A stretch of 60,478 nt of DNA, taken from positions 1 to 60,478 of the forward strand of contig DATLNE010000029.1 in assembly GCA_035536915.1 (NCBI GenBank), written 5' to 3'. The notes beneath the pieces are model-generated. The model ran no database searches, had not been told where the DNA came from, and worked only from the letters and a program-made list of their open reading frames with translations. Of this stretch, positions 1-6,278 are shown piece after piece (positions within the stretch are counted from its first letter, which is position 1; the number at the start of each line of letters is the position of its first letter). The translations under genes were made by a program, and so were the position numbers. This stretch comes from Acidimicrobiales bacterium (GTDB lineage: Bacteria; Actinomycetota; Acidimicrobiia; Acidimicrobiales; JAHWLA01).

Positions 1-2
1 GT

Positions 3-455
3 CGGCCCGGGCGGCCGACGCACGTCCGTCTTCTCAGCGACCTCGGCGATGGTGATGAGTATGAACTGCCCGGAGGTGTGGTGAGCCGCCTCACCGAGGA
101 CGGCATTTCCGGGCCGGCGCTGCAAAGGCACTACTACGTGAAACTTCCGGCAGAGTTTTGGGCGAACGGGTGGATGGCCATCATGACGGGACCTGCGCTC
201 GCCATGTTCCTCACTCTTCTTACCGAGATGGGGGACAAGCCTCACCACACGGAACTCTGGCTGTCGCCAGGCGAGGCGGACGAACGCGTCGGGCTCTCAG
301 AGGAGACTAGGAGCAAGGGCCTCCGGGAATTGCAGCGCCTTGATCTGGTGGAGATGCGGCGACGACCGATCGGCCGCGACGTGTTCGACTTCCGTCGGCT
401 TCGAAATGTGTACGTTCTCCAGTTGGAGCGGCTCAACAAGCGACCGGATGAGTAG
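3..455 (+). CDS. Winged-helix/HTH-like protein, 5' partial at window edge
   Basis: The frame is open to the left edge, so the gene probably begins outside the window; the first in-window start codons are GTG GTG at 78-83. The visible part carries a segment KLPAEFWANGWM followed by a hydrophobic helix and then GLSEETRSKGLRELQRLDLVEMRR, which looks like a winged helix (recognition helix followed by a basic wing). Such proteins occur near mobile and plasmid-type loci in actinobacteria. A DNA-binding role is inferred from the fold pattern only; I do not recognise a named family. It converges on the replication-relaxation gene with a 16-base gap. Confidence 0.6.
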   Translation, partial: RPGRPTHVRLLSDLGDGDEYELPGGVVSRLTEDGISGPALQRHYYVKLPAEFWANGWMAIMTGPALAMFLTLLTEMGDKPHHTELWLSPGEADERVGLSEETRSKGLRELQRLDLVEMRRRPIGRDVFDFRRLRNVYVLQLERLNKRPDE

Positions 456-471
456 GACGTCGGACGCACAG

Positions 472-1344
472 TCAGGTCAACAGCGTGTCGTGCTGACCAA
501 GAGCCGGGGCTCCATCGCGGTACATCCAGTCTGGCCACGATCGTCCCGGTCGACGGAATTCTCCGAGCGCCCGCCCGCCGACCGCTTCCCGATCGAGAAC
601 CCATTCGCGGCGCGTCCGGCCCATCGGAAGCCAAGCGTCACCGAAGGGGAACCCGTGCGCGCCCCTCGTCGCCGTGGCAGCGCAGATGCCGGCCCGGTCG
701 AGATGGCGTCGAAGGTCGGCCTCCCGGCGCAGCGACGAGGCTACGACGAGCACCCACACGTGCCGTTCAAGCGCGTCGGCGAGGTCGGCGTGGCCGCCCA
801 ATCTTTCGACCCATGCCTCCGGCGGCTCGCCGCGGTCCCACTCCACGAAGAAGTCCCGAGCCATGCCGTCGGCCTTCCAGATGCCGTAGCCGTCCGGCTT
901 CACGAGGTCGCCGGCCCACTCCGAACAACGGGCCGCCGACCACCACAGCGACAGTTCTCGGGCGTCCGAGTGGCGTGCCTCGTGCAACAGCGCCGTGAAG
1001 ATTCCGTTGATGCCGACGATCCGCCGCAAGGTCGCCGTGCGGGCGAGCACGAGCGAGCGGTCTTGTTTCCACAGCTTCTTCGCCTCGACGCCCCGCTCGG
1101 CGGCCACCACCTCGGCGCCCAGGCGGTCGAGCACGTAGTGGTACGGGGCTGAGCCCTTCGACACGAAGGGCGCGAAGCGCTGCACGACCCGAAGCTGGTG
1201 CAGCTTCGTCAGCCGGTGTCTGGCGGTCGTGGCCGAGTCGAAGAACGCCTCGGTGAGTTGGTCGCTCGTGAGCACGCGGTGGTCGGCGAGCATGTCGAGG
1301 ATCGTGCGGTCCCGTTCGGTGAGTCGACGGGTGACGTAGAGCAC
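472..1344 (-). CDS. Replication-relaxation family protein
   Basis: The 290-residue product opens with a winged-helix region, TRRLTERDRTILDMLADHR then LTSDQLTEAFF, typical of the Replic_Relax family found on actinobacterial plasmids and integrated elements. The rest is a soluble alpha/beta region rich in Arg and Trp (WSAARCSEWAGDLVKPDGYG, FFVEWDRGEPP), resembling the nuclease-like C-terminal part of that family. I take GTG at 1344 as the start because the open frame further upstream to 1533 is low-complexity and overlaps the repeat at 1530; no strong ribosome site decides it. The family links this end of the window to mobile DNA; its biochemical role is poorly known. Confidence 0.72.
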   Translation of the reverse strand: MLYVTRRLTERDRTILDMLADHRVLTSDQLTEAFFDSATTARHRLTKLHQLRVVQRFAPFVSKGSAPYHYVLDRLGAEVVAAERGVEAKKLWKQDRSLVLARTATLRRIVGINGIFTALLHEARHSDARELSLWWSAARCSEWAGDLVKPDGYGIWKADGMARDFFVEWDRGEPPEAWVERLGGHADLADALERHVWVLVVASSLRREADLRRHLDRAGICAATATRGAHGFPFGDAWLPMGRTRREWVLDREAVGGRALGEFRRPGRSWPDWMYRDGAPALGQHDTLLT

Positions 1345-1529
1345 GAGGTTGTCGTTGAAGGGGGGACGGGTGGACTTGGAGGAGGTCCACCCGGAGTTGG
1401 ACTTTCGATCTGCCGAGGGTCGAGGCCGGCTGACCTGCGCCTTCGCGGGTGTCACGCCTCGGCAACTCATGCACCGCCCCCCACCTGCCGACCGTTCTGC
1501 CGACCGTTCTGCCATCCCGTCAGCGGCCT
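1345..1529. other. Intergenic DNA between the Replic_Relax gene and repeat copy 1
   Basis: No convincing gene. An 11-base motif CTGCCGACCGTT occurs as neighbouring direct copies near 1486-1510. The minus-strand promoter of the replication-relaxation gene should lie here. Confidence 0.4.
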
Positions 1530-1637
1530 TCATCGGCGGTACCCCTCGCGCCGGACCTTGGCGTGGCGGTCGCTGAGCAGGAGCGGTGCACCGACGATGA
1601 GCGGGTCATTGTTCGCATTGCGGAAAGCCGGCTGCGC
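1530..1637. repeat. Structured palindromic repeat, copy 1 (upstream of the Phd/Doc module)
   Basis: Outer arms TCATCGGCGGT (1530-1540) and ACCGACGATGA (1590-1600) pair with one mismatch; an inner hairpin CGCT-GAGCAGG-AGCG lies at 1571-1585. A tail GGGTCATTGTTCGCATTGCGG runs to about 1637. The same design recurs at 2212, 3006 and 3171. Sequence between arms is diverged but the pairing is kept, which suggests folding as ssDNA or RNA matters. Confidence 0.8.
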
Positions 1638-1695
1638 AACCTTCCAGAATCCGAACGTGCGCCCGCCGCGGCTTGCATCGCGATATCGAAGTGTC

Positions 1696-1904
1696 GTGAC
1701 GAAGCAGACCACGGTACGCCTGCCCGATGACCTCGCCGACGAGGCGGAGGCGTCGCACGCGTAAAGGGCACGAGCGTCAACGCGCTGATCGTTGACTCGC
1801 TCGCCACCGAGATCGAGCGGGTGCGGGCGGACAAGGACTTCACCAAGCGAGCGCGCAAGCTCCTGGAGCGAGACAAGGAACTGCTCGACCGACTCGCCCA
1901 GTGA
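1696..1904 (+). pseudogene. Phd/RHH-type antitoxin with a one-base deletion
   Basis: GTG at 1696 gives VTKQTTVRLPDDLADEAEA and then runs into a stop at 1762. The adjacent frame continues with VKGTSVNALIVDSLATEIER and a charged C-terminal helix ending at 1904. Adding one G after position ~1752 (GCG-GTC-GCA-CGC-GTA) restores one continuous 69-residue ribbon-helix-helix-type antitoxin, so a single base has been lost or was miscalled. The stop overlaps the toxin GTG start in a GTGA, the usual coupling in toxin-antitoxin operons. Upstream, a GATATC box lies seven bases before the GTG, in line with leaderless transcription. Confidence 0.8.
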
Positions 1905-2209
1905 CCCGCTACCTGAGCCTGGGCGAGTACGTCTGGCTGGCAGAGCAGGTCACCGGCACAGAAGCGACGGTCCTCGCCAAGGCCGCCGTGTTGACGTGTC
2001 GCCTGGCGTGGAACCACCCGCTTCCGGACGGCAACAAGCGCGCCGCCTGGGCCAGCCTGGTGATGTTTCTCGACCTGAACGATTGCTCTTGGGATCCCGA
2101 CCCGCCCAATGTCGATGAGGCCGAGGCGGCCATGCTTGCCGTGGCTGCGCACGAGGTCGACGAAGGCTGGTTCGCCGCCTGGCTGCGCTATCGCGTTCGC
2201 ATCGACTGA
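1901..2209 (+). CDS. doc: Fic/Doc-family toxin (death on curing), shortened
   Basis: The 102-residue product has the Fic core motif HPLPDGNKR at residues 39-47, the catalytic loop used by Doc to phosphorylate EF-Tu (established for P1 Doc), followed by the usual hydrophobic helix. The start GTG overlaps the antitoxin stop. Doc proteins are normally about 125 residues with the motif near residue 66. Here MTRYLSLGEYVWLAEQVTG runs almost directly into the helix before the motif, so roughly 25-30 residues, where Doc relatives usually have the LESA...FGG...YP segment, are missing. Together with the frameshifted antitoxin this points to a decaying module; activity is doubtful. Confidence 0.82.
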   Translation: MTRYLSLGEYVWLAEQVTGTEATVLAKAAVLTCRLAWNHPLPDGNKRAAWASLVMFLDLNDCSWDPDPPNVDEAEAAMLAVAAHEVDEGWFAAWLRYRVRID

Positions 2210-2211
2210 AC

Positions 2212-2319
2212 TCATCGGCGGTACCCCTCTCGCCGGACCTTGGCGTGGCGGTCGGTCAGCAGCACCGAAGCACCGACGATCAGCGGGTCATTGTTCGCAT
2301 TGCGGAAAGCCGGCTGCGC
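2212..2319. repeat. Structured palindromic repeat, copy 2 (between Doc and VapBC)
   Basis: Begins three bases after the Doc stop. Outer arms TCATCGGCGGT (2212-2222) and ACCGACGATCA (2272-2282). The inner hairpin is TCGGT-CAGCAGC-ACCGA (2252-2268): the stem bases differ from copy 1 on both sides, so pairing is preserved. The downstream tail is nearly identical to copy 1 up to GGCTGCGC. Confidence 0.82.
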
Positions 2320-2353
2320 CGCTACGAGGGAAGCTTTCCGGCGCGAACCCGGA

Positions 2354-2389
2354 TATCCGTTCACGTCATTGGAGGATATACTGCACCTC
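2354..2389 (+). promoter_or_regulatory. Probable promoter of vapBC giving a leaderless transcript
   Basis: A good -10 box TATACT lies at 2377-2382, seven bases before the GTG start at 2390. A transcript starting at or near 2390 would have no leader. A GGAGG at 2371-2375 is too far (14 bases) to be a standard ribosome site. No clear -35 box is seen. Confidence 0.5.
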
Positions 2390-2596
2390 GTGAGCAAGCG
2401 GCTGGTCGACATCGACGACGAACTCCTGAAGGACGCCACCGACGTCCTCGGGACGGAGACGATGAAGCAAACCGTGAACCGCGCGCTCGAAGAGGTCGTC
2501 CACGCCGCTCGCCGTAGGCGGCACGCCGACCGACTCGCCCGTCGCCAAGGCCTCGATCTCCACGATCCAGAGGTAATGGCGAAGGCATGGCACTGA
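2390..2596 (+). CDS. vapB: VapB-type antitoxin
   Basis: The 68-residue product begins VSKRLVDIDDELLKDATDVLG and continues with TMKQTVNRALEEVV, the beta-strand plus two helices of a VapB ribbon-helix-helix antitoxin (type specified by VDIDDELL). The C-terminal half is Arg-rich and helical (HAARRRRHADRLARR), expected to cover the toxin active site. It overlaps the following PIN-domain toxin by ten bases, so the pair is translated as a unit. As in other VapBC systems, the complex probably binds its own promoter just upstream (family knowledge). The pair sits between two structured repeats. Confidence 0.88.
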   Translation: MSKRLVDIDDELLKDATDVLGTETMKQTVNRALEEVVHAARRRRHADRLARRQGLDLHDPEVMAKAWH

Positions 2597-3003
2597 CTGC
2601 TCGGTACCTCGCAGACAAAAGCGCGCTGGCTCGGTTCTCGCATCCGCTGGTCGAACGACGGCTTCGCCTCCTCATCGAGGAAGGCATGGTCGCCACGTCC
2701 GCGACCGTCGACCTCGAAGTCCTCTACAGCGCGAGGAACGCCGCCGATTATCAAGCGATCCCCGAGGAGCGCAGAGGCTTCGAGTCGGTTCCAATCACGC
2801 CCGAGGTCATGGGCCGGGCGGTGGAAGTGCAGGGCCTTCTGGCTCGGCGGGGACAGCATCGGGTACCTATCCCCGACCTGATCCTGGCTGCGGCAGCAGA
2901 GAGCGCCCGGCTTGCGGTGCTCCACTACGACGCCGACTTCGAGGGGATCGCCAGAGTGACGAAGCAGAAGCACGAATGGGTGGTGCCACGGGGAACGGTG
3001 TGA
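2587..3003 (+). CDS. vapC: VapC-type PIN-domain ribonuclease toxin
   Basis: The 138-residue length is normal for VapC. The four acidic positions of a PIN domain can be seen: D10 in YLADKSAL, E44 in VDLEVLYSAR, D97 in IPDLILAAAAE, and D115/D117 in LHYDADFEGIA. Such enzymes cut tRNA or rRNA using Mg2+ (family knowledge); the target here is unknown. The ATG start lies inside vapB. Unlike the Doc module next to it, no frame damage is visible, so this is the likely working toxin-antitoxin pair of the region. Repeat copy 3 starts within three bases of its stop codon. Confidence 0.9.
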   Translation: MALTARYLADKSALARFSHPLVERRLRLLIEEGMVATSATVDLEVLYSARNAADYQAIPEERRGFESVPITPEVMGRAVEVQGLLARRGQHRVPIPDLILAAAAESARLAVLHYDADFEGIARVTKQKHEWVVPRGTV

Positions 3004-3005
3004 CC

Positions 3006-3075
3006 TCATCGGTGGTCCCCTCGCGGTCGCTGAGCAGGAGCGGCGCACCCACGATGAGAGGGTCATTGTTCGCAT
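3006..3075. repeat. Structured palindromic repeat, copy 3 (directly after vapC)
   Basis: CTCATCGGTGG (3006-3016) pairs with CCCACGATGAG near 3048-3058, and the inner hairpin CGCT-GAGCAGG-AGCG is at 3028-3042. It is shorter than copies 1 and 2 between the outer left arm and the inner stem. The tail ends GTTCGCAT (3068-3075), which is repeated inverted as ATGCGAAC at about 3094-3101, forming a second possible hairpin. Confidence 0.75.
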
Positions 3076-3120
3076 GGGGCGCGACTTGCCGCAATGCGAA
3101 CTTGCTTCGGCGTCGGCGCG

Positions 3121-3155
3121 ACCAAGGTTGGTTCGCCGCCTGGCTGCGCGATCAC
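3121..3155 (+). pseudogene. Remnant of the 3' end of a second Doc gene
   Basis: About 35 bases match the end of the Doc gene at 2161-2195 almost base for base and encode QGWFAAWLRDH against EGWFAAWLRYR in Doc. No open frame or upstream part of the toxin remains. As with the intact copy, a structured repeat follows it (copy 4), so the remnant and repeat look like the end of a lost module. Confidence 0.65.
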
Positions 3156-3170
3156 CTGCAGGTCGGGCGT

Positions 3171-3246
3171 CATCGGCGGCCCTTCTGGCTCCCATCCTGA
3201 CGTGGTCACTGAGCAGTAGCGGTCGGCCCACGATCTGAGGGTCCGG
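3171..3246. repeat. Structured palindromic repeat, copy 4 (diverged)
   Basis: CATCGGCGGCC (3171-3181) faces GGCCCACGATC (3225-3235), so the inner end of the outer arm has changed on both sides compared with copies 1-2. The inner hairpin is reduced to ACT-GAGC-AGT (3208-3217). Most diverged of the four copies. Confidence 0.65.
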
Positions 3247-3352
3247 GGACCCTGCTGCCGGGCGCTGCCGCCTACAGGTGTGTCACCGACGGCACACCTG
3301 CAGTGTCAGCTCCGTGACGGACGCGGTAGCGGGAACGGCGCACGATGACGAC

Positions 3353-3484
3353 ATGACTGAGAACACGAAGACCAACCGCATCCGCAAGATCGCCGCCGTG
3401 GCGACCGCAGCCGTCCCTGCGAGCTTGCTCGCCGCAGCCGCCGCGGCGACGGCAGCCGCTTGCCCGAATGGCCCGCCCTGCTAA
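3353..3484 (+). CDS. Small hydrophobic peptide, possibly exported
   Basis: The 43-residue frame starts at ATG 3353 and reads MTENTKTNRIRKIAAVATAA followed by an Ala-rich hydrophobic stretch and a CPNGPPC tail. This is a positively charged N-terminus, one membrane-length segment and a short Cys-flanked end, like a signal peptide with almost no mature part. No close family is recognised. The last codons and the stop are inside the stem of a strong terminator, so the transcript ends with the gene. It could be a leader-type peptide or a short secreted product; the call rests on composition and the terminator. Confidence 0.45.
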   Translation: MTENTKTNRIRKIAAVATAAVPASLLAAAAAATAAACPNGPPC

Positions 3485-3499
3485 CTCGGGCGGGCCATT
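3467..3499. terminator. Strong 12-bp hairpin, probably a bidirectional terminator
   Basis: AATGGCCCGCCC (3467-3478) pairs perfectly with GGGCGGGCCATT (3488-3499) around a nine-base loop. It covers the stop codon of the small peptide gene and lies 29 bases from the stop of the convergent secreted-protein gene, so it can serve both strands. There is no T-run, as is common in high-GC actinobacteria. Confidence 0.75.
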
Positions 3500-3527
3500 G
3501 ATGAACGCCATGTAGCCCGGGCTGCTG

Positions 3528-4736
3528 TCAACACATGAGGCCGGCACGCACGCAAAGCTCTTCCTTCCCGCTGACCTGCATCCCTCCGTCGGCGGTGCCG
3601 GTGCCGCTGACAGCGACCGAGCGGCCGCACGCGTCACCGGTGGCGCTCACCGCGACCATGGAGGCGCATGATCCGGCCGCCGCAGGTCCGGTGCCGCTGA
3701 TGCTCGCCGTGTTGCCGCCGCCCTCCCAACACAGCGAGTTGCAGTCACCGTCTGCTCGGTTGGTGCCGGAAACCGAGACGTCGTTGCCGGTGGACGTACC
3801 CGTACCCGTCACTCCCAGGTAGTTGGCGCTCGAAGAACCCGTGCCGGTCACGGCGGCGATGTTGTCGACTGAAGCGCCGGTGCCCGTCACGCCCACGACG
3901 TTCCCGGTAGACGCACCCGTCGTGGTGGCGGCGGCGAAGCAATCGTCGGTCCAGCCACCGGCCGACGCGCACAGGAACCTGCCGCCCTCGTCCTGGCCGC
4001 CGGTTCCGATGCCGTACAGGTCCCCTTCGTCCTTGTACTCGCCGCCGGTGCGCGGCGCGTGCACGATCTCGACCGATGCTGTGCCCGCCAAAAGGAAGGG
4101 GAGCGGGCCGGGCTCGTGGCAGCGGTTCGCCACCATCACCGGGTCGGTCACGACGAATACTCCCGTCGCCGCGCCGGCCAGGCCCGTCGTTGCAGCCGTG
4201 ACCGAGCCTGCCAGCGTCGGGGCGTGGAAGTCGGCACGTATCGACGCACTCGTCACCGCGATGACCACGGCTGCACCGACGCGCTGGTACGTGAAAGCGA
4301 TGCTGACGGTGACGGCGTCGAGGTCGCCGACCTCGTTGGGCATGCCGCTCCGGTATACCGTTCCCACGGCATACGGGTCGGTCATCGTGATCGTCCCCGC
4401 CGCCTGTCCAAGCGTCGGGCAGTACGGGGTGCCGGACTCCTGGTACACCACCCGTCCGCTGTTGCCCGACATGTTCAACGCTTCGATCTTCACGTCCCAG
4501 AGCTGGTTGAACGCATCTGCTTGCATCCAGCCCGCGCCTTTGGCACCTCCCCCGAACGTGGCCGAGCAGTTCAGGCACGGGAAGACGGGCAGCGTGCCCT
4601 CCATGACGTACTGGAGCTCCAGCCCCCCGCTTGCCCCTGTCACGGCGACCGAAGCCGAGGCGGGGTCGGCCCCGACGAGAGGCACGACCCCGAGCACTGC
4701 GACGACCACCGCGAGGCGCAGGACGCGCTTACGCAC
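3528..4736 (-). CDS. Large secreted protein with C-terminal Gly/Thr beta-repeats
   Basis: GTG at 4736 overlaps the end of the upstream paralogue and gives VRKRVLRLAVVVAVLGVVPL as a Sec signal peptide with a likely cut after DPASASVA. The N-terminal ~230 residues resemble the neighbouring protein (YC..LGQAAGTI, AFTYQRVGAAVVIAV). The C-terminal ~120 residues hold about seven copies of a 13-18 residue unit around V(T/S)GTG, which would suit a stacked beta structure. Several Cys pairs are present. Probably exported and surface-bound or released; function unknown. It forms a two-gene operon with the paralogue upstream. Confidence 0.65.
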   Translation of the reverse strand: MRKRVLRLAVVVAVLGVVPLVGADPASASVAVTGASGGLELQYVMEGTLPVFPCLNCSATFGGGAKGAGWMQADAFNQLWDVKIEALNMSGNSGRVVYQESGTPYCPTLGQAAGTITMTDPYAVGTVYRSGMPNEVGDLDAVTVSIAFTYQRVGAAVVIAVTSASIRADFHAPTLAGSVTAATTGLAGAATGVFVVTDPVMVANRCHEPGPLPFLLAGTASVEIVHAPRTGGEYKDEGDLYGIGTGGQDEGGRFLCASAGGWTDDCFAAATTTGASTGNVVGVTGTGASVDNIAAVTGTGSSSANYLGVTGTGTSTGNDVSVSGTNRADGDCNSLCWEGGGNTASISGTGPAAAGSCASMVAVSATGDACGRSVAVSGTGTADGGMQVSGKEELCVRAGLMC

Positions 4737-5427
4737 CCACGCCCTCGATGTTGCCGGTGACGGTAAAGCCGACAGGCCGCCGGGGGCCGAGCGCGCACGC
4801 CTGGCTCGCACCCGCCGCATCGGTGTACTGCACCACCGCGGGACCGGCGCCGGTGAACCCTGTCGAGAAGCTGCCGGTAGCGCCGGTCACGCTCTGCCAG
4901 TACAGCGTCACCGTGGCCGGGTTGACGACAATGACGGCGCCTGCGGCGGCACGCTGGTAGGTGAAGCGGAACGTGATGACCGAACGCGTGATGCCACCCA
5001 ACACCGTGTCGCCGGAGACGTACACCTGCCCTGCGACCTGCCCTGCTGCTGCCGAGCTGTCGATCGTGATGATGCCCGTATACCCGTAGGCGAGGCTCCC
5101 GGCGGCCTGTGAGGCGGCCAAGCAATAGGGGAAGCCGTCGACCTGGTACTGGATGGGCTGATCAGCGAACGGCGCCGCCTTCAAGGTGAAGTTGGCCGTG
5201 TAGAGGCGCGAACCTGAGGAGCCTGTCACCTGCGCATTTCCGGTCAAGCTTCCCGACATCGACGCCTGCCTGATCGCACCGTTCGTCGGGTACTCGGGCA
5301 ACGTGCCCATGGCAACGAACTGGAACGCCCCGGCGCCATTGGCTTGAGCGGGTGCGAGGCTGTTGACGCCCCCAGGGACGACGAGCATCGCCAACGACGC
5401 GAGAGCTAAGAGCAAGCGGTTGTGCAT
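4729..5427 (-). CDS. Secreted protein, paralogue of the downstream gene
   Basis: ATG at 5427 has an AAGGA ribosome site seven bases upstream and encodes MHNRLLLALASLAMLVVPGG, a signal peptide ending near PAQA. The mature part shares MGTLPEYP, YCLAASQAAGSLAYGYTG and FRFTYQRAAAGAVIVV with the next protein but lacks its C-terminal repeats. Length is 232 residues. The gene's end overlaps the next start by eight bases, so the two are coupled. A tandem duplication followed by gain of the repeat region in one copy is the simplest history. Family not recognised. Confidence 0.65.
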   Translation of the reverse strand: MHNRLLLALASLAMLVVPGGVNSLAPAQANGAGAFQFVAMGTLPEYPTNGAIRQASMSGSLTGNAQVTGSSGSRLYTANFTLKAAPFADQPIQYQVDGFPYCLAASQAAGSLAYGYTGIITIDSSAAAGQVAGQVYVSGDTVLGGITRSVITFRFTYQRAAAGAVIVVNPATVTLYWQSVTGATGSFSTGFTGAGPAVVQYTDAAGASQACALGPRRPVGFTVTGNIEGVGA

Positions 5428-5550
5428 CGACAATTCCTTTCGGTTGTTGGTGTCGGGGCGCGCGGAAACAGAGCCGGAAAAGTGGCGCGCAAAGCTGACT
5501 GAATTACGACGACGTGAGGGGGCGGCCCGGGAGCGAGGGCGCCGAAAGAG

Positions 5551-6075
5551 CTAGCTGGCGCTCCACCGCGCCGCAGTGGCGTGGTAGGAGGCTTCAGCGA
5601 TCAGCCACTTCGCCCCGACCGGGATCCTCATGGTTTGCGTGGCGTGCTCGGTCGTCAAGGTGAGCACCGACCCCAGCGGGTACGTGGACTCACGCGGTGC
5701 TTGTGTGCACGAGTCGACGACATAGAAGTTCAACGAGGAGTTGAGGTTGGCGCCGGTCCTGTTCAACGCCTTGGTGGCGTCGCGCCACGTGAACGTGAGG
5801 GTTTGGCCGCCCAAGCCGCTCACGTCGACGATCGACGTGGTTGCGCCGTTCGCCTTGGCCATGGCCTTCGGACAGCCTGCCGCCCGGAAGCTCGTGCAAT
5901 ACGCGCCTTCGCAGCCGTAGCGGATGCCGGTGGTGGCACGAGTGCTGCCTTGAAGCACTGGACCTGCGTTGGCTCCAGGTACGACGCTGGCGAGTGCCGC
6001 TATGGCACCAACGGCGACAAGTGCCCGTTTCCTGCTACGCGGCATCGCGAACTCGTTGCTTCTCAAGGACTGCAC
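5551..6075 (-). CDS. Secreted protein of unknown function
   Basis: I take GTG 6075 as the start because GGGGGGA lies just upstream; ATG 6045 (MPRSRKRALVAVGAIAALAS) and ATG 6090 are alternatives. The signal peptide ends near ANAG. The mature domain of about 140 residues has four Cys (YGCEGAYCTSFRAAGCP and VVDSCTQ) and ends TMRIPVGAKWLIAEASYHA. It lies upstream of the two paralogous secreted proteins in the same direction, separated by about 120 bases, and may be part of the same export group. No named family. Confidence 0.6.
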   Translation of the reverse strand: MQSLRSNEFAMPRSRKRALVAVGAIAALASVVPGANAGPVLQGSTRATTGIRYGCEGAYCTSFRAAGCPKAMAKANGATTSIVDVSGLGGQTLTFTWRDATKALNRTGANLNSSLNFYVVDSCTQAPRESTYPLGSVLTLTTEHATQTMRIPVGAKWLIAEASYHATAARWSAS

Positions 6076-6188
6076 AGCGTTTCCCCCCATGGATGGCGTG
6101 TGTTACGAGTCCGCCGCCTGCAGATGAACCGTACCAGTATCAATACGAGGAATCAATAACGGGCTTCCCCTGAGTGCAATTGTCCCTG

Positions 6189-6218
6189 CCGTACTGAGAC
6201 CTATATTCACTAGTACGG
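6189..6218. terminator. Inverted repeat in the 6091-6278 intergenic region
   Basis: CCGTACT (6189-6195) pairs with AGTACGG (6212-6218) around an AT-rich 16-base loop. It sits after the end of the DinB-like gene on the minus strand and upstream of the secreted-protein gene, so it may be a weak terminator or part of the promoter. The whole gap is unusually AT-rich for this genome. Confidence 0.3.
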
Positions 6219-6278
6219 GCGAGATACTGCACCTATAGACGTGTAACACGTGTGTGGGAACGCGGCACGCCGCCACCG

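Noticed and set aside
1530-3246. Integron cassette array with attC sites
   Set aside because: The module-plus-repeat order is similar, but the GTTRRRY/RYYYAAC core motifs in the required order are absent and no integron integrase is in the window. Kept only as an analogy.
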